A DNA stretch of 64,000 nucleotides from Crossaster papposus (taxonomy: Eukaryota > Echinodermata > Asteroidea > Velatida > Solasteridae): contig JBAIAA010000694.1 of NCBI GenBank assembly GCA_037893245.1, forward strand, positions 372,001-436,000, in the 5' to 3' direction. Below are positions 9,864-23,478 of this stretch, in pieces. Below the pieces are notes generated by a model, which saw nothing but the letters and a program-made list of their open reading frames with translations, searched no databases and was not told the DNA's origin. Within the stretch, counting starts at the first letter, position 1, and the number at the start of each line of letters is the position of its first letter. The translations under genes and the position numbers were made by a program.

Positions 9864-11559
9864 TTGAATCAATTTTATCTATCTCGTGGTAGAATGACCG
9901 AGTGTTTAAGAACCTCGACTGCGGTATCCATGGTCCGGGTTCGAGTCCCGGTCCGGCCCGAGGCCTTTCGTTTTTTCCAGTTCCAACGCACGCTGTTTCG
10001 CAATCTTTTCCTTAACATAATTAATTTATCGTCCTCACTCACCAACCGAGTTTAGCTGACCGGCTTAATTCGTCAGGTTGGGACTGTCCGCGGAGGTTCA
10101 GGATCGAGCCTGCAATTTTTTTTTTTTTTTTTTAAAGAACAATAATCACAATTCCGCCAATTTTAATGGAAATACAAGGCTAACCCCTGTTCCCCCTTAC
10201 AATTGTTCGTTTTTCTAAAAAAAAAAAAAAAAAAAAAAAAAGGCAAATAATTGTTGGCCAATGTTGATAGGAATGCAAGAATAACCCCTGGCCACTTTTA
10301 ATTTCTCCTAAAACCAAAGTCAATTTATGACGAATTGGAATTGAAATATAAGACTAACCCCGTACAATGTTTTAATTTGTTTCCAAGAACTAATTAAATT
10401 TCCGCCAATTTTAATAGAAATGCAAGGATAACCCCTTTCCCCCCTTACAGTTGTTCGTTTAAAAAAAACCAGCAATTATCAATTAATTTTGGTCCTATTT
10501 TGATAAGAATACAAGGTTAACCCCTGGCAACTTTCAATTTCTCCTGAAAGTTAATTTCTGGCGAATTGAAATTTAAATATAAGACTAACCCCATACAATG
10601 TTTTTATTTCTCCAAAATGTCATTTTTGTGGCCAATTTTGAAACAGAATGAAAGGTTATACCCTTGCAGGTTTTGTATTTTCCCAAAAAGTCAGTTTTGG
10701 GGATAATTTTAATTTAAACGCGAGGCTAACCTCTCACAATTATTTTATTCTAGGCCAATTTTAGACGGACAAAAACAAACCGAGGCTAACTCCTCACAAC
10801 TGGTCAATTTTCGCAAACAATTATTTGTTGGGGAATTTTTTTATTTAAATCTCGAGGCTAACTCCTTACAATTATTTATTTGCAAGTAAATAACACATGC
10901 ATTGCCACCCTACTCCTGGGCACCACGAGGCAAGGCTGTCTGTCTGATTTTCCGTTGTTTCCTATGTGCGCGTATGTTGTGCAGTGCACCCCCCCCCACC
11001 CCCCCCCCCCCCCCCCCCCCCCCCCACCCCCCTACGGGCGCACTAGCCTCATTCAAGCCCTATTGAAACAAGTGTAAAAACCCAGTCTCGAAATGTTATA
11101 CTTCCCCAGCCTGCACGCAGGCATTTTACAAGGGGCATCCCTCCACGTTCTCGGGCAATTAGGACCCATTTTTCAACCGTAATTTTATCAAGTCTTCCCT
11201 CAGATTGAAGTCCCAAAACCAGAGGGGTTGATCCTGGGCTATTATTTATACAATCCCAGCATTGTTTTTTTACCAAACGGATTTCTTTTTCAAATAGAAT
11301 TGTGGGGGCACATTTCATGCTAATGAGCTAGCGTAGAAATTCTCACTTCAATTCGGGCAGTGCACCCCCCTATGAGCCCGCGTTTCGCCGGTGACCGCCA
11401 TTTGTGTGGCGCGCCCTCTATTGACATGCAATAAGTCGGTTTTTCGGACAATAAATGCGTGGGCTCATAAACCCTGAAAATACAGTTTCCACTTGTTTCT
11501 TTGAGCATATGTAAACAGAGCTATTACTCCGGCTTCCCAACCCATTAAGGCACATCGAT
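9864..11559 (+). repeat. Tandem unit 6, A-type, second of dimer
   Basis: 1,696 bp. C-tract 10989-11032 (44 nt). A to T at 10421 (GAAATGCAAGG), shared with unit 8. Confidence 0.97.
9888..9959 (+). ncRNA. tRNA-like pol III module, copy 6
   Basis: B box 9938-9948; T6 9971-9976. Confidence 0.55.
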
Positions 11560-13249
11560 TTGAATCAATTTTATCTATCTCGTGGTAGAATGACCGAGTG
11601 TTTAAGAACCTCGACTGCGGTATCCATGGTCCGGGTTCGAGTCCCGGTCCGGCCCGAGGCCTGTCGTTTTTTCCAGTTCCAACGCACGCTGTTTCGCAAT
11701 CTTTTCCTTAACATAATTAATTTATCGTCCTCACTCACCAACCGAGTTTAGCTGACCGGCTTAATTCGTCAGGTTGGGACTGTCCGCGGAGGTTCAGGAT
11801 CGAGCCTGCAATTTTTTTTTTTTTTTTTTTAAAGAACAATAATCACAATTCCGCCAATTTTAATGGAAATACAAGGCTAACCCCTGTTCCCCCTTACAAT
11901 TGTTCGTTTTTCTAAAAAAAAAAAAAAAAAAAAAAAAAGGCAAATAATTGTTGGCCAATGTTGATAGGAATGCAAGAATAACCCCTGGCCACTTTTAATT
12001 TCTCCTAAAACCAAAGTCAATTTATGACGAATTGGAATTGAAATATAAGACTAACCCCGTACAATGTTTTAATTTGTTTCCAAGAACTAATTAAATTTCC
12101 GCCAATTTTAATAGAAAAGCAAGGATAACCCCTTTCCCCCCTTACAGTTGTTCGTTCAAAAAAAACCAGCAATTATCAATTAATTTTGGTCCTATTTTGA
12201 TAAGAATACAAGGTTAACCCCTGGCAACTTTCAATTTCTCCTGAAAGTTAATTTCTGGCGAATTGAAATTTAAATATAAGACTAACCCCATACAATGTTT
12301 TTATTTCTCCAAAATGTCATTTTTGTGGCCAATTTTGAAACAGAATGAAAGGTTATACCCTTGCAGGTTTTGTATTTTCCCAAAAAGTCAGTTTTGGGGA
12401 TAATTTTAATTTAAACGCGAGGCTAACCTCTCACAATTATTTTATTCTAGGCCAATTTTAGACGGACAAAAACAAACCGAGGCTAACTCCTCACAACTGG
12501 TCAATTTTCGCAAACAATTATTTGTTGGGGAAATTTTTTATTTAAATCTCGAGGCTAACTCCTTACAATTATTTATTTGCAAGTAAATAACACATGCATT
12601 GCCACCCTACTCCTGGGCACCACGAGGCAAGGCTGTCTGTCTGATTTTCCGTTGTTTCCTATGTGCGCGTATGTTGTGCAGTGCACCCCCCCCCACCCCC
12701 CCCCCCCCCCCCCCCACCCCCCTACGGGCGCACTAGCCTCATTCAAGCCCTATTGAAACAAGTGTAAAAACCCAGTCTCGAAATGTTATACTTCCCCAGC
12801 CTGCACGCAGGCATTTTACAAGGAGCATCCCTCCACGTTCTCGGGCAATTAGGACCCATTTTTCAACCGTAATTTTATCAAGTCTTCCCTCAGATTGAAG
12901 TCCCAAAACCAGAGGGGTTGATCCTGGGCTATTATTTATACAATCCCAGCATTGTTTTTTTACCAAACGGATTTCTTTTTCAAATAGAATTGTGGGGGCA
13001 CATTTCATGCTAATGAGCTAGCGTAGAAATTCTCACTTCAATTCGGGCAGTGCACCCCCCTATGAGCCCGCGTTTCGCCGGTGACCGCCATTTGTGTGGC
13101 GCGCCCTCTATTGACATGCAATAAGTCGGTTTTTCGGACAACAAATGCGTGGGCTCATAAACCCTGAAAATACAGTTTCCACTTGTTTCTTTGAGCATAT
13201 GTAAACAGAGCTATTACTCCGGCTTCCCAACCCATTAAGGCACATCGAT
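11560..13249 (+). repeat. Tandem unit 7, A-type, first of dimer copy
   Basis: 1,690 bp. C-tract 12686-12722 (37 nt). G at 11663, GGAG at 12822-12825 and C at 13142, as in unit 5. Confidence 0.97.
11584..11655 (+). ncRNA. tRNA-like pol III module, copy 7
   Basis: B box 11634-11644; T6 11667-11672; G variant at 11663. Confidence 0.55.
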
Positions 13250-14951
13250 TTGAATCAATTTTATCTATCTCGTGGTAGAATGACCGAGTGTTTAAGAACC
13301 TCGACTGCGGTATCCATGGTCCGGGTTCGAGTCCCGGTCCGGCCCGAGGCCTTTCGTTTTTTCCAGTTCCAACGCACGCTGTTTCGCAATCTTTTCCTTA
13401 ACATAATTAATTTATCGTCCTCACTCACCAACCGAGTTTAGCTGACCGGCTTAATTCGTCAGGTTGGGACTGTCCGCGGAGGTTCAGGATCGAGCCTGCA
13501 ATTTTTTTTTTTTTTTTTTTAAAGAACAATAATCACAATTCCGCCAATTTTAATGGAAATACAAGGCTAACCCCTGTTCCCCCTTACAATTGTTCGTTTT
13601 TCTAAAAAAAAAAAAAAAAAAAAAAAAAAGGCAAATAATTGTTGGCCAATGTTGATAGGAATGCAAGAATAACCCCTGGCCACTTTTAATTTCTCCTAAA
13701 ACCAAAGTCAATTTATGACGAATTGGAATTGAAATATAAGACTAACCCCGTACAATGTTTTAATTTGTTTCCAAGAACTAATTAAATTTCCGCCAATTTT
13801 AATAGAAATGCAAGGATAACCCCTTTCCCCCCTTACAGTTGTTCGTTTAAAAAAAACCAGCAATTATCAATTAATTTTGGTCCTATTTTGATAAGAATAC
13901 AAGGTTAACCCCTGGCAACTTTCAATTTCTCCTGAAAGTTAATTTCTGGCGAATTGAAATTTAAATATAAGACTAACCCCATACAATGTTTTTATTTCTC
14001 CAAAATGTCATTTTTGTGGCCAATTTTGAAACAGAATGAAAGGTTATACCCTTGCAGGTTTTGTATTTTCCCAAAAAGTCAGTTTTGGGGATAATTTTAA
14101 TTTAAACGCGAGGCTAACCTCTCACAATTATTTTATTCTAGGCCAATTTTAGACGGACAAAAACAAACCGAGGCTAACTCCTCACAACTGGTCAATTTTC
14201 GCAAACAATTATTTGTTGGGGAAATTTTTTATTTAAATCTCGAGGCTAACTCCTTACAATTATTTATTTGCAAGTAAATAACACATGCATTGCCACCCTA
14301 CTCCTGGGCACCACGAGGCAAGGCTGTCTGTCTGATTTTCCGTTGTTTCCTATGTGCGCGTATGTTGTGCAGTGCACCCCCCCCCCCCCCCCACCCCCCC
14401 CCCCCCCCCCCCCCCCCACCCCCCTACGGGCGCACTAGCCTCATTCAAGCCCTATTGAAACAAGTGTAAAAACCCAGTCTCGAAATGTTATACTTCCCCA
14501 GCCTGCACGCAGGCATTTTACAAGGGGCATCCCTCCACGTTCTCGGGCAATTAGGACCCATTTTTCAACCGTAATTTTATCAAGTCTTCCCTCAGATTGA
14601 AGTCCCAAAACCAGAGGGGTTGATCCTGGGCTATTATTTATACAATCCCAGCATTGTTTTTTTACCAAACGGATTTCTTTTTCAAATAGAATTGTGGGGG
14701 CACATTTCATGCTAATGAGCTAGCGTAGAAATTCTCACTTCAATTCGGGCAGTGCACCCCCCTATGAGCCCGCGTTTCGCCGGTGACCGCCATTTGTGTG
14801 GCGCGCCCTCTATTGACATGCAATAAGTCGGTTTTTCGGACAATAAATGCGTGGGCTCATAAACCCTGAAAATACAGTTTCCACTTGTTTCTTTGAGCAT
14901 ATGTAAACAGAGCTATTACTCCGGCTTCCCAACCCATTAAGGCACATCGAT
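13250..14951 (+). repeat. Tandem unit 8, A-type, second of dimer copy
   Basis: 1,702 bp. C-tract 14377-14424 (48 nt). A to T at 13809, as in unit 6. Confidence 0.97.
13274..13345 (+). ncRNA. tRNA-like pol III module, copy 8
   Basis: B box 13324-13334; T6 13357-13362. Confidence 0.55.
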
Positions 14952-16076
14952 TTGAATCAATTTTATCTATCTCGTGGTAGAATGACCGAGTGTTTAAGAA
15001 CCTCGACTGCGGTATCCATGGTCCGGGTTCGAGTCCCGGTCCGGCCCGAGGCCTTTCGTTTTTTCCAGTTCCAACGCACGCTGTTTCGCAATCTTTTCCT
15101 TAACATAATTAATTTATCGTCCTCACTCACCAACCGAGTTTAGCTGACCGGCTTAATTCGTCAGGTTGGGACTGTCCGCGGAGGTTCAGGATCGAGCCTG
15201 CAATTTTTTTTTTTTTTTTTTTAAAGAACAATAATCACAATTCCGCCAATTTTAATGGAAATACAAGGCTAACCCCTGTTCCCCCTTACAATTGTTCGTT
15301 TTTCTAAAAAAAAAAAAAAAAAAAAAAAAAGGCAAATAATTGTTGGCCAATGTTGATAGGAATGCAAGAATAACCCCTGGCCACTTTTAATTTCTCCTAA
15401 AACCAAAGTCAATTTATGACGAATTGGAATTGAAATATAAGACTAACCCCGTACAATGTTTTAATTTGTTTCCAAGAACTAATTAAATTTCCGCCAATTT
15501 TAATAGAAAAGCAAGGATAACCCCTTTCCCCCCTTACAGTTGTTCGTTTAAAAAAAACCAGCAATTATCAATTAATTTTGGTCCTATTTTGATAAGAATA
15601 CAAGGTTAACCCCTGGCAACTTTCAATTTCTCCTGAAAGTTAATTTCTGGCGAATTGAAATTTAAATATAAGACTAACCCCATACAATGTTTTTATTTCT
15701 CCAAAATGTCATTTTTGTGGCCGATTTTGAAACAGAATGAAAGGTTATACCCTTGCAGGTTTTGTATTTTCCCAAAAAGTCAGTTTTGGGGATAATTTTA
15801 ATTTAAACGCGAGGCTAACCTCTCACAATTATTTTATTCTAGGCCAATTTTAGACGGACAAAAACAAACCGAGGCTAACTCCTCACAACTGGTCAATTTT
15901 CGCAAACAATTATTTGTTGGGGAATTTTTTTATTTAAATCTCGAGGCTAACTCCTTACAATTATTTATTTGCAAGTAAATAACACATGCATTGCCACCCT
16001 ACTCCTGGGCACCACGAGGCAAGGCTGTCTGTCTGATTTTCCGTTGTTTCCTATGTGCGCGTATGTTGTGCAGTGC

Positions 16077-16126
<50 letters not shown>

Positions 16127-16660
16127 ACCCCCCTACGGGCGCACTAGCCTCATTCAAGCCCTATTGAAACAAGTGTAAAAACCCAGTCTCGAAATGTTAT
16201 ACTTCCCCAGCCTGCACGCAGGCATTTTACAAGGGGCATCCCTCCACGTTCTCGGGCAATTAGGACCCATTTTTCAACCGTAATTTTATCAAGTCTTCCC
16301 TCAGATTGAAGTCCCAAAACCAGAGGGGTTGATCCTGGGCTATTATTTATACAATCCCAGCATTGTTTTTTTACCAAACGGATTTCTTTTTCAAATAGAA
16401 TTGTGGGGGCACATTTCATGCTAATGAGCTAGCGTAGAAATTCTCACTTCAATTCGGGCAGTGCACCCCCCTATGAGCCCGCGTTTCGCCGGTGACCGCC
16501 ATTTGTGTGGCGCGCCCTCTATTGACATGCAATAAGTCGGTTTTTCGGACAATAAATGCGTGGGCTCATAAACCCTGAAAATACAGTTTCCACTTGTTTC
16601 TTTGAGCATATGTAAACAGAGCTATTACTCCGGCTTCCCAACCCATTAAGGCACATCGAT
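14952..16660 (+). repeat. Tandem unit 9, A-type, longest pure C run
   Basis: 1,709 bp. C-tract 16078-16133 (56 nt) with 49 uninterrupted Cs (16078-16126). Private A to G at 15723. Confidence 0.97.
14976..15047 (+). ncRNA. tRNA-like pol III module, copy 9
   Basis: B box 15026-15036; T6 15059-15064. Confidence 0.55.
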
Positions 16661-18364
16661 TTGAATCAATTTTATCTATCTCGTGGTAGAATGACCGAGT
16701 GTTTAAGAACCTCGACTGCGGTATCCATGGTCCGGGTTCGAGTCCCGGTCCGGCCCGAGGCCTTTCGTTTTTTCCAGTTCCAACGCACGCTGTTTCGCAA
16801 TCTTTTCCTTAACATAATTAATTTATCGTCCTCACTCACCAACCGAGTTTAGCTGACCGGCTTAATTCGTCAGGTTGGGACTGTCCGCGGAGGTTCAGGA
16901 TCGAGCCTGCAATTTTTTTTTTTTTTTTTTAAAGAACAATAATCACAATTCCGCCAATTTTAATGGAAATACAAGGCTAACCCCTGTTCCCCCTTACAAT
17001 TGTTCGTTTTTCTAAAAAAAAAAAAAAAAAAAAAAAAGGCAAATAATTGTTGGCCAATGTTGATAGGAATGCAAGAATAACCCCTGGCCACTTTTAATTT
17101 CTCCTAAAACCAAAGTCAATTTATGACGAATTGGAATTGAAATATAAGACTAACCCCGTACAATGTTTTAATTTGTTTCCAAGAACTAATTAAATTTCCG
17201 CCAATTTTAATAGAAAAGCAAGGATAACCCCTTTCCCCCCTTACAGTTGTTCGTTTAAAAAAAACCAGCAATTATCAATTAATTTTGGTCCTATTTTGAT
17301 AAGAATACAAGGTTAACCCCTGGCAACTTTCAATTTCTCCTGAAAGTTAATTTCTGGCGAATTGAAATTTAAATATAAGACTAACCCCATACAATGTTTT
17401 TATTTCTCCAAAATGTCATTTTTGTGGCCAATTTTGAAACAGAATGAAAGGTTATACCCTTGCAGGTTTTGTATCTTCCCCAAAAGTCAGTTTTGGGGAT
17501 AATTTTAATTTAAACGCGAGGCTAACCTCTCACAATTATTTTATTCTAGGCCAATTTTAGACGGACAAAAACAAACCGAGGCTAACTCCTCACAACTGGT
17601 CAATTTTCGCAAACAATTATTTGTTGGGGAAATTTTTTATTTAAATCTCGAGGCTAACTCCTTACAATTATTTATTTGCAAGTAAATAACACATGCATTG
17701 CCACCCTACTCCTGGGCACCACGAGGCAAGGCTGTCTGTCTGATTTTCCGTTGTTTCCTATGTGCGCGTATGTTGTGCAGTGCACCCCCCCCCCCCCCCC
17801 CCCCCACCCCCCCCCCCCCCCCCCCCCCCCACCCCCCTACGGGCGCACTAGCCTCATTCAAGCCCTATTGAAACAAGTGTAAAAACCCAGTCTCGAAATG
17901 TTATACTTCCCCAGCCTGCACGCAGGCATTTTACAAGGGGCATCCCTCCACGTTCTCGGGCAATTAGGACCCATTTTTCAACCGTAATTTTATCAAGTCT
18001 TCCCTCAGATTGAAGTCCCAAAACCAGAGGGGTTGATCCTGGGCTATTATTTATACAATCCCAGCATTGTTTTTTTACCAAACGGATTTCTTTTTCAAAT
18101 AGAATTGTGGGGGCACATTTCATGCTAATGAGCTAGCGTAGAAATTCTCACTTCAATTCGGGCAGTGCACCCCCCTATGAGCCCGCGTTTCGCCGGTGAC
18201 CGCCATTTGTGTGGCGCGCCCTCTATTGACATGCAATAAGTCGGTTTTTCGGACAATAAATGCGTGGGCTCATAAACCCTGAAAATACAGTTTCCACTTG
18301 TTTCTTTGAGCATATGTAAACAGAGCTATTACTCCGGCTTCCCAACCCATTAAGGCACATCGAT
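16661..18364 (+). repeat. Tandem unit 10, A-type
   Basis: 1,704 bp. C-tract 17785-17837 (53 nt). GTATCTTCCCC variant (C at 17475), shared with units 11 and 12. Confidence 0.97.
16685..16756 (+). ncRNA. tRNA-like pol III module, copy 10
   Basis: B box 16735-16745; T6 16768-16773. Confidence 0.55.
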
Positions 18365-20068
18365 TTGAATCAATTTTATCTATCTCGTGGTAGAATGACC
18401 GAGTGTTTAAGAACCTCGACTGCGGTATCCATGGTCCGGGTTCGAGTCCCGGTCCGGCCCGAGGCCTTTCGTTTTTTCCAGTTCCAACGCACGCTGTTTC
18501 GCAATCTTTTCCTTAACATAATTAATTTATCGTCCTCACTCACCAACCGAGTTTAGCTGACCGGCTTAATTCGTCAGGTTGGGACTGTCCGCGGAGGTTC
18601 AGGATCGAGCCTGCAATTTTTTTTTTTTTTTTTTTAAAGAACAATAATCACAATTCCGCCAATTTTAATGGAAATACAAGGCTAACCCCTGTTCCCCCTT
18701 ACAATTGTTCGTTTTTCTAAAAAAAAAAAAAAAAAAAAAAAAAGGCAAATAATTGTTGGCCAATGTTGATAGGAATGCAAGAATAACCCCTGGCCACTTT
18801 TAATTTCTCCTAAAACCAAAGTCAATTTATGACGAATTGGAATTGAAATATAAGACTAACCCCGTACAATGTTTTAATTTGTTTCCAAGAACTAATTAAA
18901 TTTCCGCCAATTTTAATAGAAAAGCAAGGATAACCCCTTTCCCCCCTTACAGTTGTTCGTTTAAAAAAAACCAGCAATTATCAATTAATTTTGGTCCTAT
19001 TTTGATAAGAATACAAGGTTAACCCCTGGCAACTTTCAATTTCTCCTGAAAGTTAATTTCTGGCGAATTGAAATTTAAATATAAGACTAACCCCATACAA
19101 TGTTTTTATTTCTCCAAAATGTCATTTTTGTGGCCAATTTTGAAACAGAATGAAAGGTTATACCCTTGCAGGTTTTGTATCTTCCCCAAAAGTCAGTTTT
19201 GGGGATAATTTTAATTTAAACGCGAGGCTAACCTCTCACAATTATTTTATTCTAGGCCAATTTTAGACGGACAAAAACAAACCGAGGCTAACTCCTCACA
19301 ACTGGTCAATTTTCGCAAACAATTATTTGTTGGGGAAATTTTTTATTTAAATCTCGAGGCTAACTCCTTACAATTATTTATTTGCAAGTAAATAACACAT
19401 GCATTGCCACCCTACTCCTGGGCACCACGAGGCAAGGCTGTCTGTCTGATTTTCCGTTGTTTCCTATGTGCGCGTATGTTGTGCAGTGCACCCCCCCCCC
19501 CCCCCCCCCCACCCCCCCCCCCCCCCCCCCCCCCACCCCCCTACGGGCGCACTAGCCTCATTCAAGCCCTATTGAAACAAGTGTAAAAACCCAGTCTCGA
19601 AATGTTATACTTCCCCAGCCTGCACGCAGGCATTTTACAAGGGGCATCCCTCCACGTTCTCGGGCAATTAGGACCCATTTTTCAACCGTAATTTTATCAA
19701 GTCTTCCCTCAGATTGAAGTCCCAAAACCAGAGGGGTTGATCCTGGGCTATTATTTATACAATCCCAGCATTGTTTTTTTACCAAACGGATTTCTTTTTC
19801 AAATAGAATTGTGGGGGCACATTTCATGCTAATGAGCTAGCGTAGAAATTCTCACTTCAATTCGGGCAGTGCACCCCCCTATGAGCCCGCGTTTCGCCGG
19901 TGACCGCCATTTGTGTGGCGCGCCCTCTATTGACATGCAATAAGTCGGTTTTTCGGACAATAAATGCGTGGGCTCATAAACCCTGAAAATACAGTTTCCA
20001 CTTGTTTCTTTGAGCATATGTAAACAGAGCTATTACTCCGGCTTCCCAACCCATTAAGGCACATCGAT
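18365..20068 (+). repeat. Tandem unit 11, A-type
   Basis: 1,704 bp. C-tract 19491-19541 (51 nt). CTTCCCC variant at 19181. Confidence 0.97.
18389..18460 (+). ncRNA. tRNA-like pol III module, copy 11
   Basis: B box 18439-18449; T6 18472-18477. Confidence 0.55.
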
Positions 20069-21795
20069 TTGAATCAATTTTATCTATCTCGTGGTAGAAT
20101 GACCGAGTGTTTAAGAACCTCGACTGCGGTATCCATGGTCCGGGTTCGAGTCCCGGTCCGGCCCGAGGCCTTTCGTTTTTTCCAGTTCCAACGCACGCTG
20201 TTTCGCAATCTTTTCCTTAACATAATTAATTTATCGTCCTCACTCACCAACCGAGTTTAGCTGACCGGCTTAATTCGTCAGGTTGGGACTGTCCGCGGAG
20301 GTTCAGGATCGAGCCTGCAATTTTTTTTTTTTTTTTTTTAAAGAACAATAATCACAATTCCGCCAATTTTAATGGAAATACAAGGCTAACCCCTGTTCCC
20401 CCTTACAATTGTTCGTTTTTCTAAAAAAAAAAAAAAAAAAAAAAAAGGCAAATAATTGTTGGCCAATGTTGATAGGAATGCAAGAATAACCCCTGGCCAC
20501 TTTTAATTTCTCCTAAAACCAAAGTCAATTTATGACGAATTGGAATTGAAATATAAGACTAACCCCGTACAATGTTTTAATTTGTTTCCAAGAACTAATT
20601 AAATTTCCGCCAATTTTAATAGAAAAGCAAGGATAACCCCTTTCCCCCCTTACAGTTGTTCGTTTAAAAAAAACCAGCAATTATCAATTAATTTTGGTCC
20701 TATTTTGATAAGAATACAAGGTTAACCCCTGGCAACTTTCAATTTCTCCTGAAAGTTAATTTCTGGCGAATTGAAATTTAAATATAAGACTAACCCCATA
20801 CAATGTTTTTATTTCTCCAAAATGTCATTTTTGTGGCCAATTTTGAAACAGAATGAAAGGTTATACCCTTGCAGGTTTTGTATCTTCCCCAAAAGTCAGT
20901 TTTGGGGATAATTTTAATTTAAACGCGAGGCTAACCTCTCACAATTATTTTATTCTAGGCCAATTTTAGACGGACAAAAACAAACCGAGGCTAACTCCTC
21001 ACAACTGGTCAATTTTCGCAAACAATTATTTGTTGGGGAAATTTTTTATTTAAATCTCGAGGCTAACTCCTTACAATTATTTATTTGCAAGTAAATAACA
21101 CATGCATTGCCACCCTACTCCTGGGCACCACGAGGCAAGGCTGTCTGTCTGATTTTCCGTTGTTTCCTATGTGCGCGTATGTTGTGCAGTGCACCCCCCC
21201 CCCCCCCCCCACCCCCCCCCCCCCCCCCCCCCCCCCCCACCCCCCCCCCCCCCCCCCCCCACCCACCTACGGGCGCACTAGCCTCATTCAAGCCCTATTG
21301 AAACAAGTGTAAAAACCCAGTCTCGAAATGTTATACTTCCCCAGCCTGCACGCAGGCATTTTACAAGGGGCATCCCTCCACGTTCTCGGGCAATTAGGAC
21401 CCATTTTTCAACCGTAATTTTATCAAGTCTTCCCTCAGATTGAAGTCCCAAAACCAGAGGGGTTGATCCTGGGCTATTATTTATACAATCCCAGCATTGT
21501 TTTTTTTACCAAACGGATTTCTTTTTCAAATAGAATTGTGGGGGCACATTTCATGCTAATGAGCTAGCGTAGAAATTCTCACTTCAATTCGGGCAGTGCA
21601 CCCCCCTATGAGCCCGCGTTTCGCCGGTGACCGCCATTTGTGTGGCGCGCCCTCTATTGACATGCAATAAGTCGGTTTTTCGGACAATAAATGCGTGGGC
21701 TCATAAACCCTGAAAATACAGTTTCCACTTGTTTCTTTGAGCATATGTAAACAGAGCTATTACTCCGGCTTCCCAACCCATTAAGGCACATCGAT
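20069..21795 (+). repeat. Tandem unit 12, A-type, longest unit
   Basis: 1,727 bp. C-tract 21194-21267 (74 nt) with several As and the altered end ACCCACCTA. CTTCCCC variant at 20884. T7 became T8 (21500-21507), which breaks the minus-strand frame. Confidence 0.97.
20093..20164 (+). ncRNA. tRNA-like pol III module, copy 12
   Basis: B box 20143-20153; T6 20176-20181. Confidence 0.55.
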
Positions 21796-23478
21796 TTGAA
21801 TCAATTTTATCTATCTCGTGGTAGAATGACCGAGTGTTTAAGAACCTCGACTGCGGTATCCATGGTCCGGGTTCGAGTCCCGGTCCGGCCCGAGGCCTTT
21901 CGTTTTTTCCAGTTCCAACGCACGCTGTTTCGCAATCTTTTCCTTAACATAATTAATTTATCGTCCTCACTCACCAACCGAGTTTAGCTGACCGGCTTAA
22001 TTCGTCAGGTTGGGACTGTCCGCGGAGGTTCAGGATCGAGCCTGCAATTTTTTTTTATTTTTTTTTAAAGAACAATAATCACAATTCCGCCAATTTTAAT
22101 GGAAATACAAGGCTAACCCCTGTTGCCCCTTACAATTGTTCGTTTTTGTAAAAAAAAAAAAAAAAAAAAAAAAGGCAAATAATTGTTGGCCAATGTTGAT
22201 AGGAATGCAAGAATAACCCCTGGCCACTTTTAATTTCTCCTAAAACCAAAGTCAATTTATGACGAATTGGAATTGAAATATAAGACTAACCCCGTACAAT
22301 GTTTTAATTTGTTTCCAAGAACTAATTAAATTTCCGCCAATTTTAATAGAAAAGCAAGGATAACCCCTTTCCCCCCTTACAGTTGTTCGTTTAAAAAAAA
22401 ACAGCAATTATCAATTAATTTTGGTCCTATTTTGATAAGAATACAAGGTTAACCCCTGGCAACTTTCAATTTCTCCTGAAAGTTAATTTCTGGCGAATTG
22501 AAATTTAAATATAAGACTAACCCCATACAATGTTTTTATTTCTCCAAAATGTCATTTTTGTGGCCAATTTTGAAACAGAATGAAAGGTTATACCCTTGCA
22601 GGTTTTGTATTTTCCCAAAAAGTCAGTTTTGGGGATAATTTTAATTTAAACGCGAGGCTAACCTCTCACAATTATTTTATTCTAGGCCAATTTTAGACGG
22701 ACAAAAACAAACCGAGGCTAACTCCTCACAACTGGTCAATTTTCGCAAACAATTATTTGTTGGGGAAATTTTTTATTTAAATCTCGAGGCTAACTCCTTA
22801 CAATTATTTATTTGCAAGTAAATAACACATGCATTGCCACCCTACTCCTGGGCACCACGAGGCAAGGCTGTCTGTCTGATTTTCCGTTGTTTCCTATGTG
22901 CGCGTATGTTGTGCAGTGCACCCCCCCCCCCCACCCCCCCCCCCACCCCCCTACGGGCGCACTAGCCTCATTCAAGCCCTATTGAAACAAGTGTAAAAAC
23001 CCAGTCTCGAAATGTTATACTTCCCCAGCCTGCACGCAGGCATTTTACAAGGGGCATCCCTCCACGTTCTCGGGCAATTAGGACCCATTTTTCAACCGTA
23101 ATTTTATCAAGTCTTCCCTCAGATTGAAGTCCCAAAACCAGAGGGGTTGATCCTGGGCTATTATTTATACAATCCCAGCATTGTTTTTTTACCAAACGGA
23201 TTTCTTTTTCAAATAGAATTGTGGGGGCACATTTCATGCTAATGAGCTAGCGTAGAAATTCTCACTTCAATTCGGGCAGTGCACCCCCCTATGAGCCCGC
23301 GTTTCGCCGGTGACCGCCATTTGTGTGGCGCGCCCTCTATTGACATGCAATAAGTCGGTTTTTCGGACAATAAATGCGTGGGCTCATAAACCCTGAAAAT
23401 ACAGTTTCCACTTGTTTCTTTGAGCATATGTAAACAGAGCTATTACTCCGGCTTCCCAACCCATTAAGGCACATCGAT
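21796..23478 (+). repeat. Tandem unit 13, A-type
   Basis: 1,683 bp. C-tract 22921-22951 (31 nt). A in the T-tract at 22057; private C to G at 22125 and 22148. Confidence 0.97.
21820..21891 (+). ncRNA. tRNA-like pol III module, copy 13
   Basis: B box 21870-21880; T6 21903-21908. Confidence 0.55.
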
